This document shows, one piece after another, positions 25,927 to 33,822 of a stretch of 38,913 bases of DNA. The position numbers were made by a program, and so were the translations under genes. How positions within the stretch are numbered: the first letter of the stretch is position 1; each line of letters begins with the position of its first letter. The DNA is taken from assembly GCA_021201815.1 (NCBI GenBank), contig JAJQEC010000148.1:1-38913 (forward strand), given 5' to 3'. Source of the stretch: Candidatus Azobacteroides sp. GTDB lineage: Bacteria > Bacteroidota > Bacteroidia > Bacteroidales > WRGA01. The notes under the pieces were generated by a model. The model was not told where the DNA came from. It ran no database searches and saw nothing but the letters and a program-made list of their open reading frames with translations.

Positions 25927-26418
25927 ATGAAGAACGTATTTAAAATGGCATGTCTTGCTACCGCTTTGTTATCGTTTTCGTTGGCATTAACTGCGCAGCC
26001 CCGTGTTGAAATTATCAAAGATCAGGCATCTTTGAAGCCTTTTCCGGAAGCAGAGGAAGGAATGGTAAGGCACGTGATCAGCATGGAGGAAAAAGCTAAC
26101 GAGGATCTTTTTAAGGTAGAAATTATTCCGGGAAAAGTAATGAGTGTCGATTGCAACCATCATTTTCTTATAGGGAAAATGGAAGAAAAAAATCTCCAGG
26201 GATGGGGCTATACCTATTATGAATTTATTACTGACGGCAATGCCTGCTCTACCATGATGGCATGTGTACAGCCTAATGAAGATAAATTTGTTTCCGGAGA
26301 AACACTTCTGGTAAGATACAACAGCCGCCTTCCTATCGTCATCTATACGCCCGAAGGATACGAAGTAAAATACAGGATATGGGAAGCCGGTGAAGAAAAA
26401 ATAGCAACAATAGAATAA
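25927..26418 (+). CDS. eco: Ecotin, periplasmic serine protease inhibitor
   Basis: This 163-aa protein has a signal peptide ending near LTAQ (about residue 24). It tracks the ecotin family throughout: PFPEAEEGMVRHVI, VDCNHHFLIGKMEEK, GWGYTYYEF, CSTMMAC, LLVRYNSRLPIVIYTPEGYEV, VKYRIW. The reactive-site loop STMMAC puts Met110 at P1 and Met111 at P1', as in E. coli ecotin. Cys76 and Cys113 match the family disulfide. Ecotin is a periplasmic dimer that blocks trypsin, chymotrypsin and elastase-type S1 proteases. An extra Cys (C107) sits three residues before P1. It is a single-gene unit; the secreted S1 protease at 4127-6979 belongs to the class it inhibits. Confidence 0.95.
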   Translation: MKNVFKMACLATALLSFSLALTAQPRVEIIKDQASLKPFPEAEEGMVRHVISMEEKANEDLFKVEIIPGKVMSVDCNHHFLIGKMEEKNLQGWGYTYYEFITDGNACSTMMACVQPNEDKFVSGETLLVRYNSRLPIVIYTPEGYEVKYRIWEAGEEKIATIE

Positions 26419-26453
26419 TGCGAGGTTGAAAAGAGTGGAAAGATTGAAGCCGA

Positions 26454-26483
26454 GCCTCTTATCGTGAGATAAGAGGCTTTTTT
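26454..26483 (+). terminator. Terminator of the ecotin gene
   Basis: GCCTCTTATC pairs perfectly with GATAAGAGGC around GTGA, followed by six T, 35 bp after the ecotin stop. Confidence 0.9.
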
Positions 26484-26995
26484 AATTTCTTCCGGCTTCC
26501 GGTCAGGAAAGGAATGGTCGACTTATAGAATGAAAAGACAAAAGGAAAGGCAATATACAGGAAATCCTTAACGGATAATTTTTCCTGAAAGAAGTCCTTT
26601 TCAGGGAAACGCACAAAAGAAGTAACATAAGTTGGTTTTTGCTTTATCCCGGGAGAGAAAAGAATTTGTTTTTTCATGATGAATATGTTTTAATTGTTAT
26701 TTCTTGTTTTCCACTTAATAGCTCTTTTTTGTATGCTTTTTTAACCCAAAAGGAAAGAAATTATATAAGCTATTTCTTTTTCTTTATTTACTTTGACCAA
26801 CTGCTATTTCCTTTGAGCTTAAAATAAAAATCTATTTATTTGTTACTTTTATTTCTTTTGAATCCTTTTCTTCATCCGTTTTATCCCAATGCCATCAACT
26901 TAAGGGAAAATCCCTGTTAATGAGACCCTATGTGTAAGAAATAGTCCACCCATCAGACCACGTAGTGGTTACAGCTCGATAACCCCGGGTGTAAT

Positions 26996-27294
26996 CCAGT
27001 CATGTTCGGAAGAGTTGAGAAACCGGATAGACGGGGAAAAAAGAAGGATTTCTATCGGGTAATAGGAGGGATTCTATCAGGAAAACATCCCCCGTAAACC
27101 CGCAGGGTTGAATATTCATAACTCCCGGTGAAGCGTAGCGACCGGGAGAGGGGCAGGTCCTTATCCTGCTGCAACCCCGGAGCGGGTTGAACGATAAAAA
27201 GCCTTTCATTATTGGAACGCCTATCCGGCCGATGTCTCACCGGATGAATAATCAGTTTTGTATGTCATATTTCAAATCTTCCGAACATGACTGG
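26996..27294. mobile_element. 299-bp element with terminal inverted repeats (MITE-like), copy 1
   Basis: The ends are inverted repeats: CCAGTCATGTTCGGAAGA at the left and its complement at 27277-27294. The element has no transposase. Internal palindromes lie around CCCGGTGAAG..CGACCGGGAG and CCCCGGAGCGGG. The left repeat of this copy has a few mismatches. A 69-aa minus-strand ORF runs across it and is probably not a gene. Confidence 0.7.
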
Positions 27295-27648
27295 GTGAAA
27301 CTCGGGGTGATAGAAGTGTCCCATCAGGGCAGCACTCTGTAGGAGTGCCGCAGACAACCCTTGGCTTTTCCGGGTTGCCGTACATGTATGACCCGGCACT
27401 GCCCTGCAGTGCATGGGTGGGTGATATTATCTCCGGACCATGGATTCACACCCATGGCTACGAAGCCGAGACTGCGCTGCAGTCGTAAAGACATCCGTTA
27501 CGGAAAACGATCTGACAGAAGAAGAGCAGCCTTTAGTTGACGGCATTGGGTGCAAAACCCGAGGTAGCCGGAATCCCCGCTTAACACGCAAGTAGGAGTG
27601 ACGGAGGGAATTCTGGGATTTTCCACTTATCCCCATCAATACTTTCCA

Positions 27649-27695
27649 GCCACGGAGTGGCGACATATTATTAGCCGTGCTGCCTCAGCACACGG
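27649..27695 (-). repeat. REP-like 47-bp element, copy 3
   Basis: This is an inverted copy running from GCCACGGAGTGGC to GTGCTGCCTCAGCACACGG. Its neighbouring ~55 bp also match the DNA beside the 31201 copy, so a longer unit was copied. Confidence 0.85.
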
Positions 27696-27755
27696 TACTT
27701 AAATGGACGGCATTGGGTTTTATCCCTCAAAATAAACAGGAAAACCTTTCTTTTC

Positions 27756-28070
27756 TCAGTTATATCCTATCCGGATGGCCTGTTCATGGCACTTGTTTTC
27801 ACACAGGGAACATCGGGTGCATTTTTCCGGTTGCGCTGTAAAAGATTTGTTCTTTCTTTTTATTTTTACTTTCATCCGTCCCAGGAAAGGCATCTCTTCA
27901 ATTTCTTGCTCACTTATTTCCCGTAGGGAAAATACATCTTCCGGACAAATCATCACACAACGCCCACAACCATCACAGGCGTTGATGTTTATTCGTATTT
28001 CTCCCGGAGCAGGAACTTCTTTCCTTTTTATCTTTCTTTTCATCCGGTCTTTTAAACTTAGTCCCATCAT
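27756..28070 (-). CDS. 2x[4Fe-4S] ferredoxin-type protein
   Basis: This 104-aa protein has two cluster-binding motifs: CDGCGRCVMICP (about residues 33-44) and CTRCSLCENKC (about 83-93, followed by HEQAI). Both have the CxxCxxCxxxC spacing for a [4Fe-4S] cluster, although the usual final Pro of the second is His. A Lys/Arg-rich N-terminus and a 35-residue insert between the motifs set it apart from simple ferredoxins. It is a likely soluble cytosolic electron carrier; the partner is unknown. No signal peptide or twin-arginine motif is seen. It is divergent from the EamA/nucleosidase pair. Confidence 0.85.
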   Translation of the reverse strand: MMGLSLKDRMKRKIKRKEVPAPGEIRININACDGCGRCVMICPEDVFSLREISEQEIEEMPFLGRMKVKIKRKNKSFTAQPEKCTRCSLCENKCHEQAIRIGYN

Positions 28071-28085
28071 TTTATTGTTTTTGGT

Positions 28086-28334
28086 TTGTTTTTCTATATA
28101 GGTAGACGGATCAGGGAAAATTATATTTTAACACTCTTTGAAATAATCCCGGTTTCTTCTGCCTCCAATATCCTTCTATCGTATGTGGAAGAAATTTCCT
28201 GTTTCCGTTGCATATTAACTTTTAATAATGGAAATTTGCAGTTGATTATCCATATAAAACAGAAAGCCTCCTATCCCGAAAAAGAAGACGGAGAACAGGA
28301 ATTTCCTTTTAATGGTAAACAGCAGAAAATATGA
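28086..28334 (+). CDS. Doubtful 82-codon ORF overlapping the EamA start
   Basis: It is an open frame of 82 codons whose stop overlaps the transporter start by 4 bp (ATGA), an arrangement seen in coupled genes. The protein (MFFYIGRRIRENY) has no recognised domain, no clear signal peptide and an unremarkable composition. It starts within the divergent promoter region of the ferredoxin. I include it only because of the coupling-like overlap. Confidence 0.2.
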   Translation: MFFYIGRRIRENYILTLFEIIPVSSASNILLSYVEEISCFRCILTFNNGNLQLIIHIKQKASYPEKEDGEQEFPFNGKQQKI

Positions 28335-29242
28335 ATAAAAAAACAGAAGGATTTCTTCCGCACCTGTTGGCTATATTGATTGTAACGATATGGGGCACTA
28401 CGTTTGTTTCGACCAAAGTATTGCTTTATAACGGGCTTACGGCTTTTGAAATTTATATGTATCGTTTTTTGCTCGCTTATATAGCCATCTGGTTTATTGC
28501 ACTGAAAAAGCTGTGGTCGGGAAATATTAAGGATGAGCTTCTTTTATTTGCCGGCGGACTTGCCGGTGGTTCTGTATATTATTTATCCGAAAATATTGCG
28601 TTGCTGTATTCCACGGCATCAAATGTATCTTTGATTGTATGTGCCAATCCTCTGATTACATTGCTTATCATCACTCTTTTCTATAAAAGTGACCGGATGA
28701 AAGCATATCAGATAACAGGTTCTGTCATTGCCTTTGCAGGAATGGTAGTAGTGGTATTAAACGGTCATTTTGTATTTAATATTTCTCCGTTGGGAGATAT
28801 GTTGGCATTGGTTGCAGCTATTTCATGGTCCGTGTATTCCCTGATATTAAAGAACCTTTCCGGCAGGTATCCGATCCTGTTTATTAACCGGAAGGTCTTT
28901 TTCTATGGCCTGATATCCCTGCTTCCTGTTTTTATTTTTCGTTCTTTCCCGGTCCGGCTTTCTCTTCTGAACGAACCTGTCATCTGGGGCAACCTGCTTT
29001 ATCTCGGTTTTGTTGCTTCCATGATATGTTATATTCTGTGGAGTTGGGCGTTGAAGCAGTTGGGTACCGTGAGAACTTCCAATTACATTTATTTTATTCC
29101 TTTAATAACCATGGCCACTGCTGTGATTGTTATCCATGAAACTGTCAATTCCATTATTCTGCTGGGGGCAGCTTTGATCCTGGGTGGGTTATATCTGTCC
29201 GGAAAAAAAGAATTATCCATAAAAAATATAAGGAACCGATGA
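28331..29242 (+). CDS. EamA/DMT-family transporter
   Basis: This 303-aa inner-membrane protein has about ten hydrophobic helices in two homologous EamA halves. The first contains IVTIWGTTFVSTKVLL and SLIVCANPLITLLI, the second SWSVYSLILKNL and SNYIYFIPLITMATAV. The drug/metabolite transporter superfamily mostly exports small metabolites, amino acids or nucleobases; the substrate cannot be told from sequence. Its stop overlaps the start of the nucleosidase gene by 4 bp (29239-29242), so the two are probably coupled in translation, which hints at a purine or thio-nucleoside metabolite as cargo. Confidence 0.9.
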   Translation: MNKKTEGFLPHLLAILIVTIWGTTFVSTKVLLYNGLTAFEIYMYRFLLAYIAIWFIALKKLWSGNIKDELLLFAGGLAGGSVYYLSENIALLYSTASNVSLIVCANPLITLLIITLFYKSDRMKAYQITGSVIAFAGMVVVVLNGHFVFNISPLGDMLALVAAISWSVYSLILKNLSGRYPILFINRKVFFYGLISLLPVFIFRSFPVRLSLLNEPVIWGNLLYLGFVASMICYILWSWALKQLGTVRTSNYIYFIPLITMATAVIVIHETVNSIILLGAALILGGLYLSGKKELSIKNIRNR

Positions 29243-29817
29243 AAAATATTTTAGTAACGTATGCCGTGAGGGAAGAATATATTCCCCTGCAAATAGACGG
29301 GTGGAATAGCTCTTATATCCGGACAAGTGTCGGAAAAGCTTTATCTGCCATGCATGTGACCCGTGCGATTTTATCAGGTAAACCGGATCTGGTATTGAAT
29401 ATAGGTACGGCAGGAACCATCAAACATGCAGTCGGGGAGATCTTTATTTGCACGAAATTTATAGACCGGGATTACCAGGCAACAAAACTGCCGGGACTTA
29501 CCTATGAAATAGAAGGAACGGGTCTGGCAGAAAAAGCAGATTTCCTTCGGCAGCTGCTGGCTAATTACCATAAAACCGCCGTTTGCAGTACCGGCGATAC
29601 ATTCATCACAGAAACCGGATCTTTAACAGAAGATGTGGTAGATATGGAAGCATACGCACAGGCACTGGTATGTAAAGAGTTCGGTATTCCTTTTCTGTCT
29701 GTCAAATATGTCACTGATATAATAGGACAAAATTCCGTGGAAGCCTGGGAAGATAAACTGGCAGATGCGAGAACGGCACTGACTGAATGGTTTGAAGAAC
29801 AAAAAAAATATCTTTAA
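29239..29817 (+). CDS. PNP/UDP-phosphorylase-family nucleosidase
   Basis: This 192-aa protein has the phosphorylase/nucleosidase superfamily pattern: PDLVLNIGTAGTIKHAVGEIF (the glycine-rich strand), VCSTGDTFIT, then VVDMEAYAQALVCKEFGIPFLSVKYVTD, with the Met-Glu pair that binds ribose and an Asp near the end for base catalysis. The family includes MTA/SAH nucleosidase and futalosine hydrolase; at 192 aa it is shorter than typical members (about 220-240). The exact substrate is uncertain. It is cytosolic and co-translated with the EamA transporter, followed by a terminator. Confidence 0.85.
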   Translation: MKNILVTYAVREEYIPLQIDGWNSSYIRTSVGKALSAMHVTRAILSGKPDLVLNIGTAGTIKHAVGEIFICTKFIDRDYQATKLPGLTYEIEGTGLAEKADFLRQLLANYHKTAVCSTGDTFITETGSLTEDVVDMEAYAQALVCKEFGIPFLSVKYVTDIIGQNSVEAWEDKLADARTALTEWFEEQKKYL

Positions 29818-29860
29818 CAGAAGGTATATCTTTTCTAAAGTCATTACAGATTTGAAAATA

Positions 29861-29893
29861 AAAGAGGAGATGATGATAGAATCTCCTCTTTTT
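29861..29893. terminator. Bidirectional terminator
   Basis: AAAGAGGAGAT (29861-29871) pairs with ATCTCCTCTTT (29881-29891), with A and T runs outside. It lies between the convergent nucleosidase (ends 29817) and SGNH lipoprotein (ends 29936) genes. Confidence 0.85.
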
Positions 29894-29935
29894 ATATATG
29901 CTAAGAATCAGTAGGTTGATACGGACTAACTCCGG

Positions 29936-30919
29936 TTATTTTATCTCTTTGATAAATTCATAACACTGCTCCCCTATGGTTTTTATTGCCACTTTAAATC
30001 CTGTTTCCGGATCAATTCTGGTATCCGTATGCGGATGGAGGTCATCTTCCATATTCAACCGGGTGATTGTTTTTCCTGTTTCCGGGTCTATATCCTGTGT
30101 CCAGTTAAGTTTTTCCCACAATTTTAAGAAGGGGAAGTTCCGGTGATGGAATAAACTTATTTGTCCCCGATATACCCTTTCTTTCCTGGCCGATTCGTAA
30201 TGTCCGATAAAAACAATTTTCTGGTCCGGGTCATATTCCCGGATGACTTCAATAAGATAATTCATAGCGCCAATAAAATAATTCCTGTCAGTCTTTGGGT
30301 CGGGGACACGAATCGCATCTTCCTCATCTTTATCATACATGCTTTGAACCAGGTCGTTATATCCATGGTCAAAAACAATAAGATCCGGCTTGACAATAAA
30401 TTCCGGATGGTTCCGGTCCAGGTATCTGGCAACTAATAATGTTTCATAGCTGCTGGCAAGTATTTGTTTTTTCTGATGCTCCGTTAAGGTCTCCGGAGCA
30501 GATAAGCATATATGTTTCCATCCGTATTCTCCTGCTTCACATATATTTCCTTCCTTATCCAGACCGGATTCAAAATACTTAATTAAAAGGAGTTTTTCTT
30601 CTATTGTCTGAGACAAAGATAAAGATAAAGGATTCCAGTGCATGCCTGCCCATTCTCCTTTGTAATTTCCTTTTCTCACCATAGAACTCCCGATTGCTTC
30701 ATTATGGATAATCGCATCCAGCCTTTTTGCTGTGTAAGAAGGATAACATTTTCCTTCCTCTTTTCCTCCCGCAGGAATAGAAGTCCCTAACCAAAGGATA
30801 TGTTTTCCTTTCCAGGAAGGTTCTGGGAGAATAACTTTTTCCTCATTGTCACTACAGGAATAAGAAAAAAATAAAAAAAGAATAAAAATAAAGATAGGTT
30901 TCAGGTTTTCGGTTTTCAT
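29936..30919 (-). CDS. SGNH/GDSL-like hydrolase lipoprotein
   Basis: This 327-aa protein has a lipoprotein signal (hydrophobic helix, then SYSC with Cys22 as the likely lipid site). The SGNH blocks are visible: LGTSIPAG (Ser47 as nucleophile), NEAIGSSMV, DHGYND (the Asn block, about residue 190) and a late DDLHPH that could supply the Asp/His. Such enzymes remove acyl groups from sugars, lipids or polysaccharides. The form here resembles the Bacteroidota SGNH proteins sometimes annotated DUF5040; I am not sure of that label. It would sit in the periplasm or on the cell surface. Confidence 0.75.
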   Translation of the reverse strand: MKTENLKPIFIFILFLFFSYSCSDNEEKVILPEPSWKGKHILWLGTSIPAGGKEEGKCYPSYTAKRLDAIIHNEAIGSSMVRKGNYKGEWAGMHWNPLSLSLSQTIEEKLLLIKYFESGLDKEGNICEAGEYGWKHICLSAPETLTEHQKKQILASSYETLLVARYLDRNHPEFIVKPDLIVFDHGYNDLVQSMYDKDEEDAIRVPDPKTDRNYFIGAMNYLIEVIREYDPDQKIVFIGHYESARKERVYRGQISLFHHRNFPFLKLWEKLNWTQDIDPETGKTITRLNMEDDLHPHTDTRIDPETGFKVAIKTIGEQCYEFIKEIK

Positions 30920-31200
30920 AGAAAAAGAATTTTCTTATATGAACATACACGGGTGGTTATAAGTTTTAAGAATTGCTAACGCTATTCCTTTTCTGAAGAG
31001 AAAATGTCAATTTTAAACCCACAAGTCCGTAGGACTTGAATGTAGATAACCGCGGGTGAAACCCGTGGCCGGGAAAATGCCTGACTGCACATAACCCTGA
31101 TAGGGTTGAAACCCATCCGGGTTCGGGAAAGGGCAGTTTTCTGTTACCACGGTTTTCACCCAATGCCGTCAAACACCGTTCAGCGTAACTGCTTTAAATA

Positions 31201-31247
31201 CTGTGTGCTGAGGCAGCACGGCTAATAATATGTCGCCACTCCGTGGC
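31201..31247 (+). repeat. REP-like 47-bp element, copy 4
   Basis: This is a direct copy, CTGTGTGCTGAGGCAGCACGG to GCCACTCCGTGGC. The second base differs from the usual CCGTG, weakening the outer pair while leaving GTGCTG/CAGCAC intact. Confidence 0.85.
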
Positions 31248-31348
31248 TGTAAAGCATTCATGGGGGCAGGTGGAAAATCCCGGAATTACCTCCGTCACTC
31301 CCACAGAGTGCTGGAGAGGGGAGGATTCCTAAGACCCCGGGTTCACAC

Positions 31349-31647
31349 CCAGTCATGTTCGGAAGATTTGAAAAACCGGATAGAAGGGAAAAAAAGAAGG
31401 ATTTCTACCGGGTAATAGGAGAGATTCTATCAGGAAAGTATCCCCCGTAAACCCGCAGGGTTGAATATTCATAACTCCCGGTGAAGCATAGCGACCGGGA
31501 GATCGGCAAGTCCTTACCCTGCCGCAACCCCGGAGCGGGTTGAACAATAAAAAGCCTTTCCTCATTTGAACGTCTATTTATCCGGTGTTTCGCCAGATGA
31601 ATAATCAGTTGTGCATATCATATTTCAAATCTTCCGAACATGACTGG
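31349..31647. mobile_element. 299-bp element with terminal inverted repeats (MITE-like), copy 2
   Basis: The ends 31349-31373 and 31623-31647 are perfect 25-bp inverted repeats. The length is exactly that of copy 1, and internal identity is about 90% by eye. TTCACAC occurs immediately outside both ends (31342-31348 and 31648-31654), which may be a 7-bp target-site duplication. There is no transposase. Confidence 0.75.
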
Positions 31648-32130
31648 TTCACACCCGGGGCTACTAAGCTGTGACTGCCTTGCAGTCAGAAAAGAATCAG
31701 TCGCGGAAAACGATCTGACAGAAGGAGGTAATACGCGTTTTCTCACATTCGACCCGCTTCGGGGGCCTCTGAGGCTTTGCTGCTCCCGGTCGCTGTGCTT
31801 CACCGGGAGTTATGCATATTAATCTCTGCCGGGATTTTTCTGAGGGCTTTTTAAGAGCGGATAGAAACTTACTCACTCCGCTTTTATTTTCCGGAAACCG
31901 GTGTGTGTTTCTGAAAATATCGATTCTTTAATTCAGTATGGAGGGAAAAATAGCCGATTTTTAATTTCTAAATTATCCTTAAAAAGTATCATTTTTGATA
32001 TTTTTGATGATAATTATTTAAGCATTTTTAATATTTTTATAATTAAATAGTCATTCCGGATGAATCTTTTCTTGGAATAAAAGGAAGAAATCTATCAAAA
32101 TAAGGTTTTTTGACCTTCTTTTTCCGGTAA

Positions 32131-32172
32131 AAAAAGGACCGCCCCTCTTGAGTAAAAGGGGCGGTCCTTTTT
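32131..32172. terminator. GC-rich bidirectional terminator
   Basis: AAAAAGGACCGCCCCT (32131-32146) pairs perfectly with AGGGGCGGTCCTTTTT (32157-32172) across a 10-nt loop. It is the last of three stacked hairpins below the HU-like gene. Confidence 0.85.
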
Positions 32173-32174
32173 AT

Positions 32175-32216
32175 AAAACGGGGCGCCCCGTTTGTGCAAG
32201 AGGGGCGCCCCGTTTT
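32175..32216. terminator. Self-palindromic GC-rich hairpin pair
   Basis: The arms 32175-32189 and 32202-32216 are 15-nt perfect complements. Each also contains GGGGCGCCCC, which is its own complement, so each arm can fold alone or the two can pair. Flanking A and T runs give it terminator character. Confidence 0.7.
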
Positions 32217-32263
32217 GAAGTGTTTTTAGGTGTTATTTATTTAAAAAAAGGGGATTTTAACAT

Positions 32264-32303
32264 GAAAGTCCGCAACTCTTTTTGAAAGAGATTGCGGACT
32301 TTC
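32264..32303 (-). terminator. Hairpin after the HU-like gene
   Basis: GAAAGTCCGCAA and its complement TTGCGGACTTTC form a long stem with an extra TCTTT/AAAGA section, 24 bp beyond the HU-like stop. The U-run on the minus strand is not immediate, so the two hairpins downstream may complete termination. Confidence 0.6.
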
Positions 32304-32327
32304 TGCATAATGGGAATACAAGCTTTT

Positions 32328-32714
32328 TTATTCGGTCTTTTTGTATTCCAGGTTCCGGATCATTTTTTTCAGGTCTTTGCCCGGGTTGAAAGAGACTTTT
32401 GCAGAACGGATAAAATCGGATGTAAATGTTTTTTCCGATATTGCTCCCTGCGAACTCAATGTCATGCGGAGGGAACCGAAATCACCCAGCCGCACAATAT
32501 GGCCTTTTGCCAGGTGGCGTATCAGGATTTTTATCAGGTCATTCAATACGGCTACCGCATCGGTGTCACTGACTGTACTGGAAATTTCGGAAATTTCTGT
32601 TCCCAACTCTTTAAAGGTGAGTTCTTCCCTGCTTTTGGCCTGGGCATAAAACCTTGCCGGTTCCTCTTCTTTGAGAGGGTTGCGGCGTTCTACAACAACG
32701 TATGTTACTGCCAT
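32328..32714 (-). CDS. HU-HIG family DNA-binding protein
   Basis: The protein has 128 aa from the start MAVTYVVVERRNP, the usual opening of Bacteroidales HU-like proteins. It continues FYAQAKSREELTFKELGTEIS, DAVAVLNDLIKILIRHLAKGHIVRLGDFGSL and SAKVSFNPGKDLKKMI, the dimer helices and DNA-binding arm region of the HU fold. It binds DNA as a nucleoid or architectural protein. The reading frame stays open for 105 codons upstream, to an ATG at 33029 that lies just below a strong promoter, so a 233-aa form cannot be ruled out; the extension has no recognised domain and is not used here. Confidence 0.85.
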   Translation of the reverse strand: MAVTYVVVERRNPLKEEEPARFYAQAKSREELTFKELGTEISEISSTVSDTDAVAVLNDLIKILIRHLAKGHIVRLGDFGSLRMTLSSQGAISEKTFTSDFIRSAKVSFNPGKDLKKMIRNLEYKKTE

Positions 32715-33076
32715 CGGATTAAAATTTTTATGATTAATAACTCCCTCTCCGGCTGATGCCGGTCGTCGCAGAACCAGTTCTGTCGCTGTCAGATAACGGC
32801 TTGTTTTTGCAGAAAGGAATGACGGGCTGCCTTGTTTGTTGCCGTTGCATGCGTTTTTTTCTCTTGTTATCCGGCCTGCGTCTTCCGTGAGCGAAAAGGT
32901 GTACATCCTTTCCGTACATGGATAAACTGCTTCGGCCAGCGCGTACAGACAGGTTTCTTTCACGAAAAGAGTCCTGTCCCCGATCGGTGTACTTAACAGA
33001 AAAATAATGTAACAAACAAACCAACCCATCGTTTTTTCTTTAAAAATTAGTTGTTATTCCTTCATCGAAACTTTTA

Positions 33077-33109
33077 CAAAGATAGAGGAGGGGGATACCG
33101 GTTTGCAAA
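33077..33109 (-). promoter_or_regulatory. Promoter of the HU-like gene
   Basis: On the minus strand TTTG (33106-33109) is followed after 21 nt by TATCTTTG (33077-33084), a full Bacteroidota consensus. An 11-bp inverted repeat (33107-33117 with 33127-33137) overlaps the -33 element and may be an operator or an upstream terminator. Confidence 0.65.
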
Positions 33110-33465
33110 AAAAGTGTACATTCTTGACACTTTTTTTTTAATATTGCCCTTTTTATGGGAGCTGCGGAGTTAGGTAACAAAATAAAGGTTGATAGAGTGA
33201 AAAATCAAGGTAATGATTTGATTTTGAATGGGTAAAGATCTTTTGTTTGTATCGTCGTTATTTTTGAAGGGGATATTGTTTTTCCGGAAAGAAAAAAAGG
33301 GGAAGTCCATGGGATGCTGTCAATTATGATTGGTTGTTTCGCATATAAGCCTATGTAGGAGTGTAGGGAATTGTTAGAGGTTTTCCGGGGAAGAAAACAG
33401 AGAGGAAGGTTAGCATGCTCAATTGCCGTGTTTAATGCTATTATTTAATTACCGTTGTTCAATTT

Positions 33466-33512
33466 CCGTGTGCTGAGGCAGCACGGCTAGGGATGTGTTG
33501 CCACTCCGTGGC
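33466..33512 (+). repeat. REP-like 47-bp element, copy 5
   Basis: This is a direct copy followed by a tail with ATATTCCCCTATTATC and CACATTGGCA. The tail resembles those after copies 1 and 6. Confidence 0.85.
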
Positions 33513-33594
33513 TCGTGGGGGCATAGATATAGGCATAGTAGGATATTCCCCTATTATCTTATTATCACATTGGCACATGTTGTCAATTTGGGGA

Positions 33595-33641
33595 CCGTGT
33601 GCTGAGGCAGCACGGCTAATGATATGTCGCCACTCCGTGGC
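33595..33641 (+). repeat. REP-like 47-bp element, copy 6
   Basis: This is a direct copy matching the family consensus (CCGTGTGCTGAGGCAGCACGG to GCCACTCCGTGGC), followed by a longer ATTATC-rich tail. Confidence 0.88.
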
Positions 33642-33775
33642 TTGTGAGTGAGATAGAGATATACAGATTCGTATATTCACACATTATCACATTATTATAT
33701 TATCATATTGGCATATTATCACATATTGTGTTGCGGCCCATGTAGGAAGCAATATCCTGTCATCAGCGCTTTAAA

Positions 33776-33822
33776 GCCACGGAGTGGCGATATATAACTA
33801 GCCGTGCTGCCTTAGCACACGG
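33776..33822 (-). repeat. REP-like 47-bp element, copy 7
   Basis: This inverted copy lies 15 bp beyond the stop of the MFS gene and points the same way as that gene. It may stabilise or end the efflux transcript. A GCACAC-type loop variant (CTTAGCAC) is present. Confidence 0.85.

Larger units (their letters stand above)
26484..27755. repeat. Repeat-filled region between ecotin and ferredoxin
   Basis: This ~1.27-kb stretch has no supported gene. A 72-codon minus-strand ORF (26459-26677, MKKQILFSPG) overlaps the ecotin terminator and is doubtful. From 26996 to 27294 lies the first 299-bp TIR element, and at 27649-27695 an inverted REP. Between them are other palindromic units, including CCATGG-containing pairs near 27440-27460. 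Motifs related to CAATGCCGTCAA occur near 26884, 27537 and 27703. About 100 bp at 27590-27695 reappears inverted at 31201-31300. Apparent ORFs within it follow the repeat copies. Confidence 0.7.
30920..32130. repeat. Repeat-rich gene-free region
   Basis: This ~1.2-kb stretch has no supported gene. It begins with hairpin units (AACCGCGGGTGAAACCCGTGG near 31050 is one of several such GTGAAAC-type palindromes), then the REP at 31201-31247, the second 299-bp TIR element (31349-31647), further palindromes to about 31830, and AT-rich DNA to 32100. Motifs shared with 26.9-27.7 kb, such as CAATGCCGTCAA near 31160, show that both regions grew from the same units. ORFs of 60-70 codons here are repeat shadows. 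Confidence 0.7.

Noticed and set aside
26459-26677. 72-aa minus-strand ORF after ecotin
   Set aside because: Its end is formed by the ecotin terminator stem and T-run. No domain or supporting context was found.
27000-27240. 62-69-aa ORFs inside the 299-bp element (also 31353-31565)
   Set aside because: They are conserved only because the element is repeated. They run through palindromes and the terminal repeats and have no signs of a protein family.
31000-31830. CRISPR-like appearance of many short repeats
   Set aside because: Repeat units differ in length and orientation, spacers are not uniform, and there are no cas genes.
33459-33680. 73-aa minus-strand ORF with an internal repeat (ATEWRHIISRAASAHG-like)
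   Set aside because: The apparent peptide repeat is the translation of two neighbouring REP elements.
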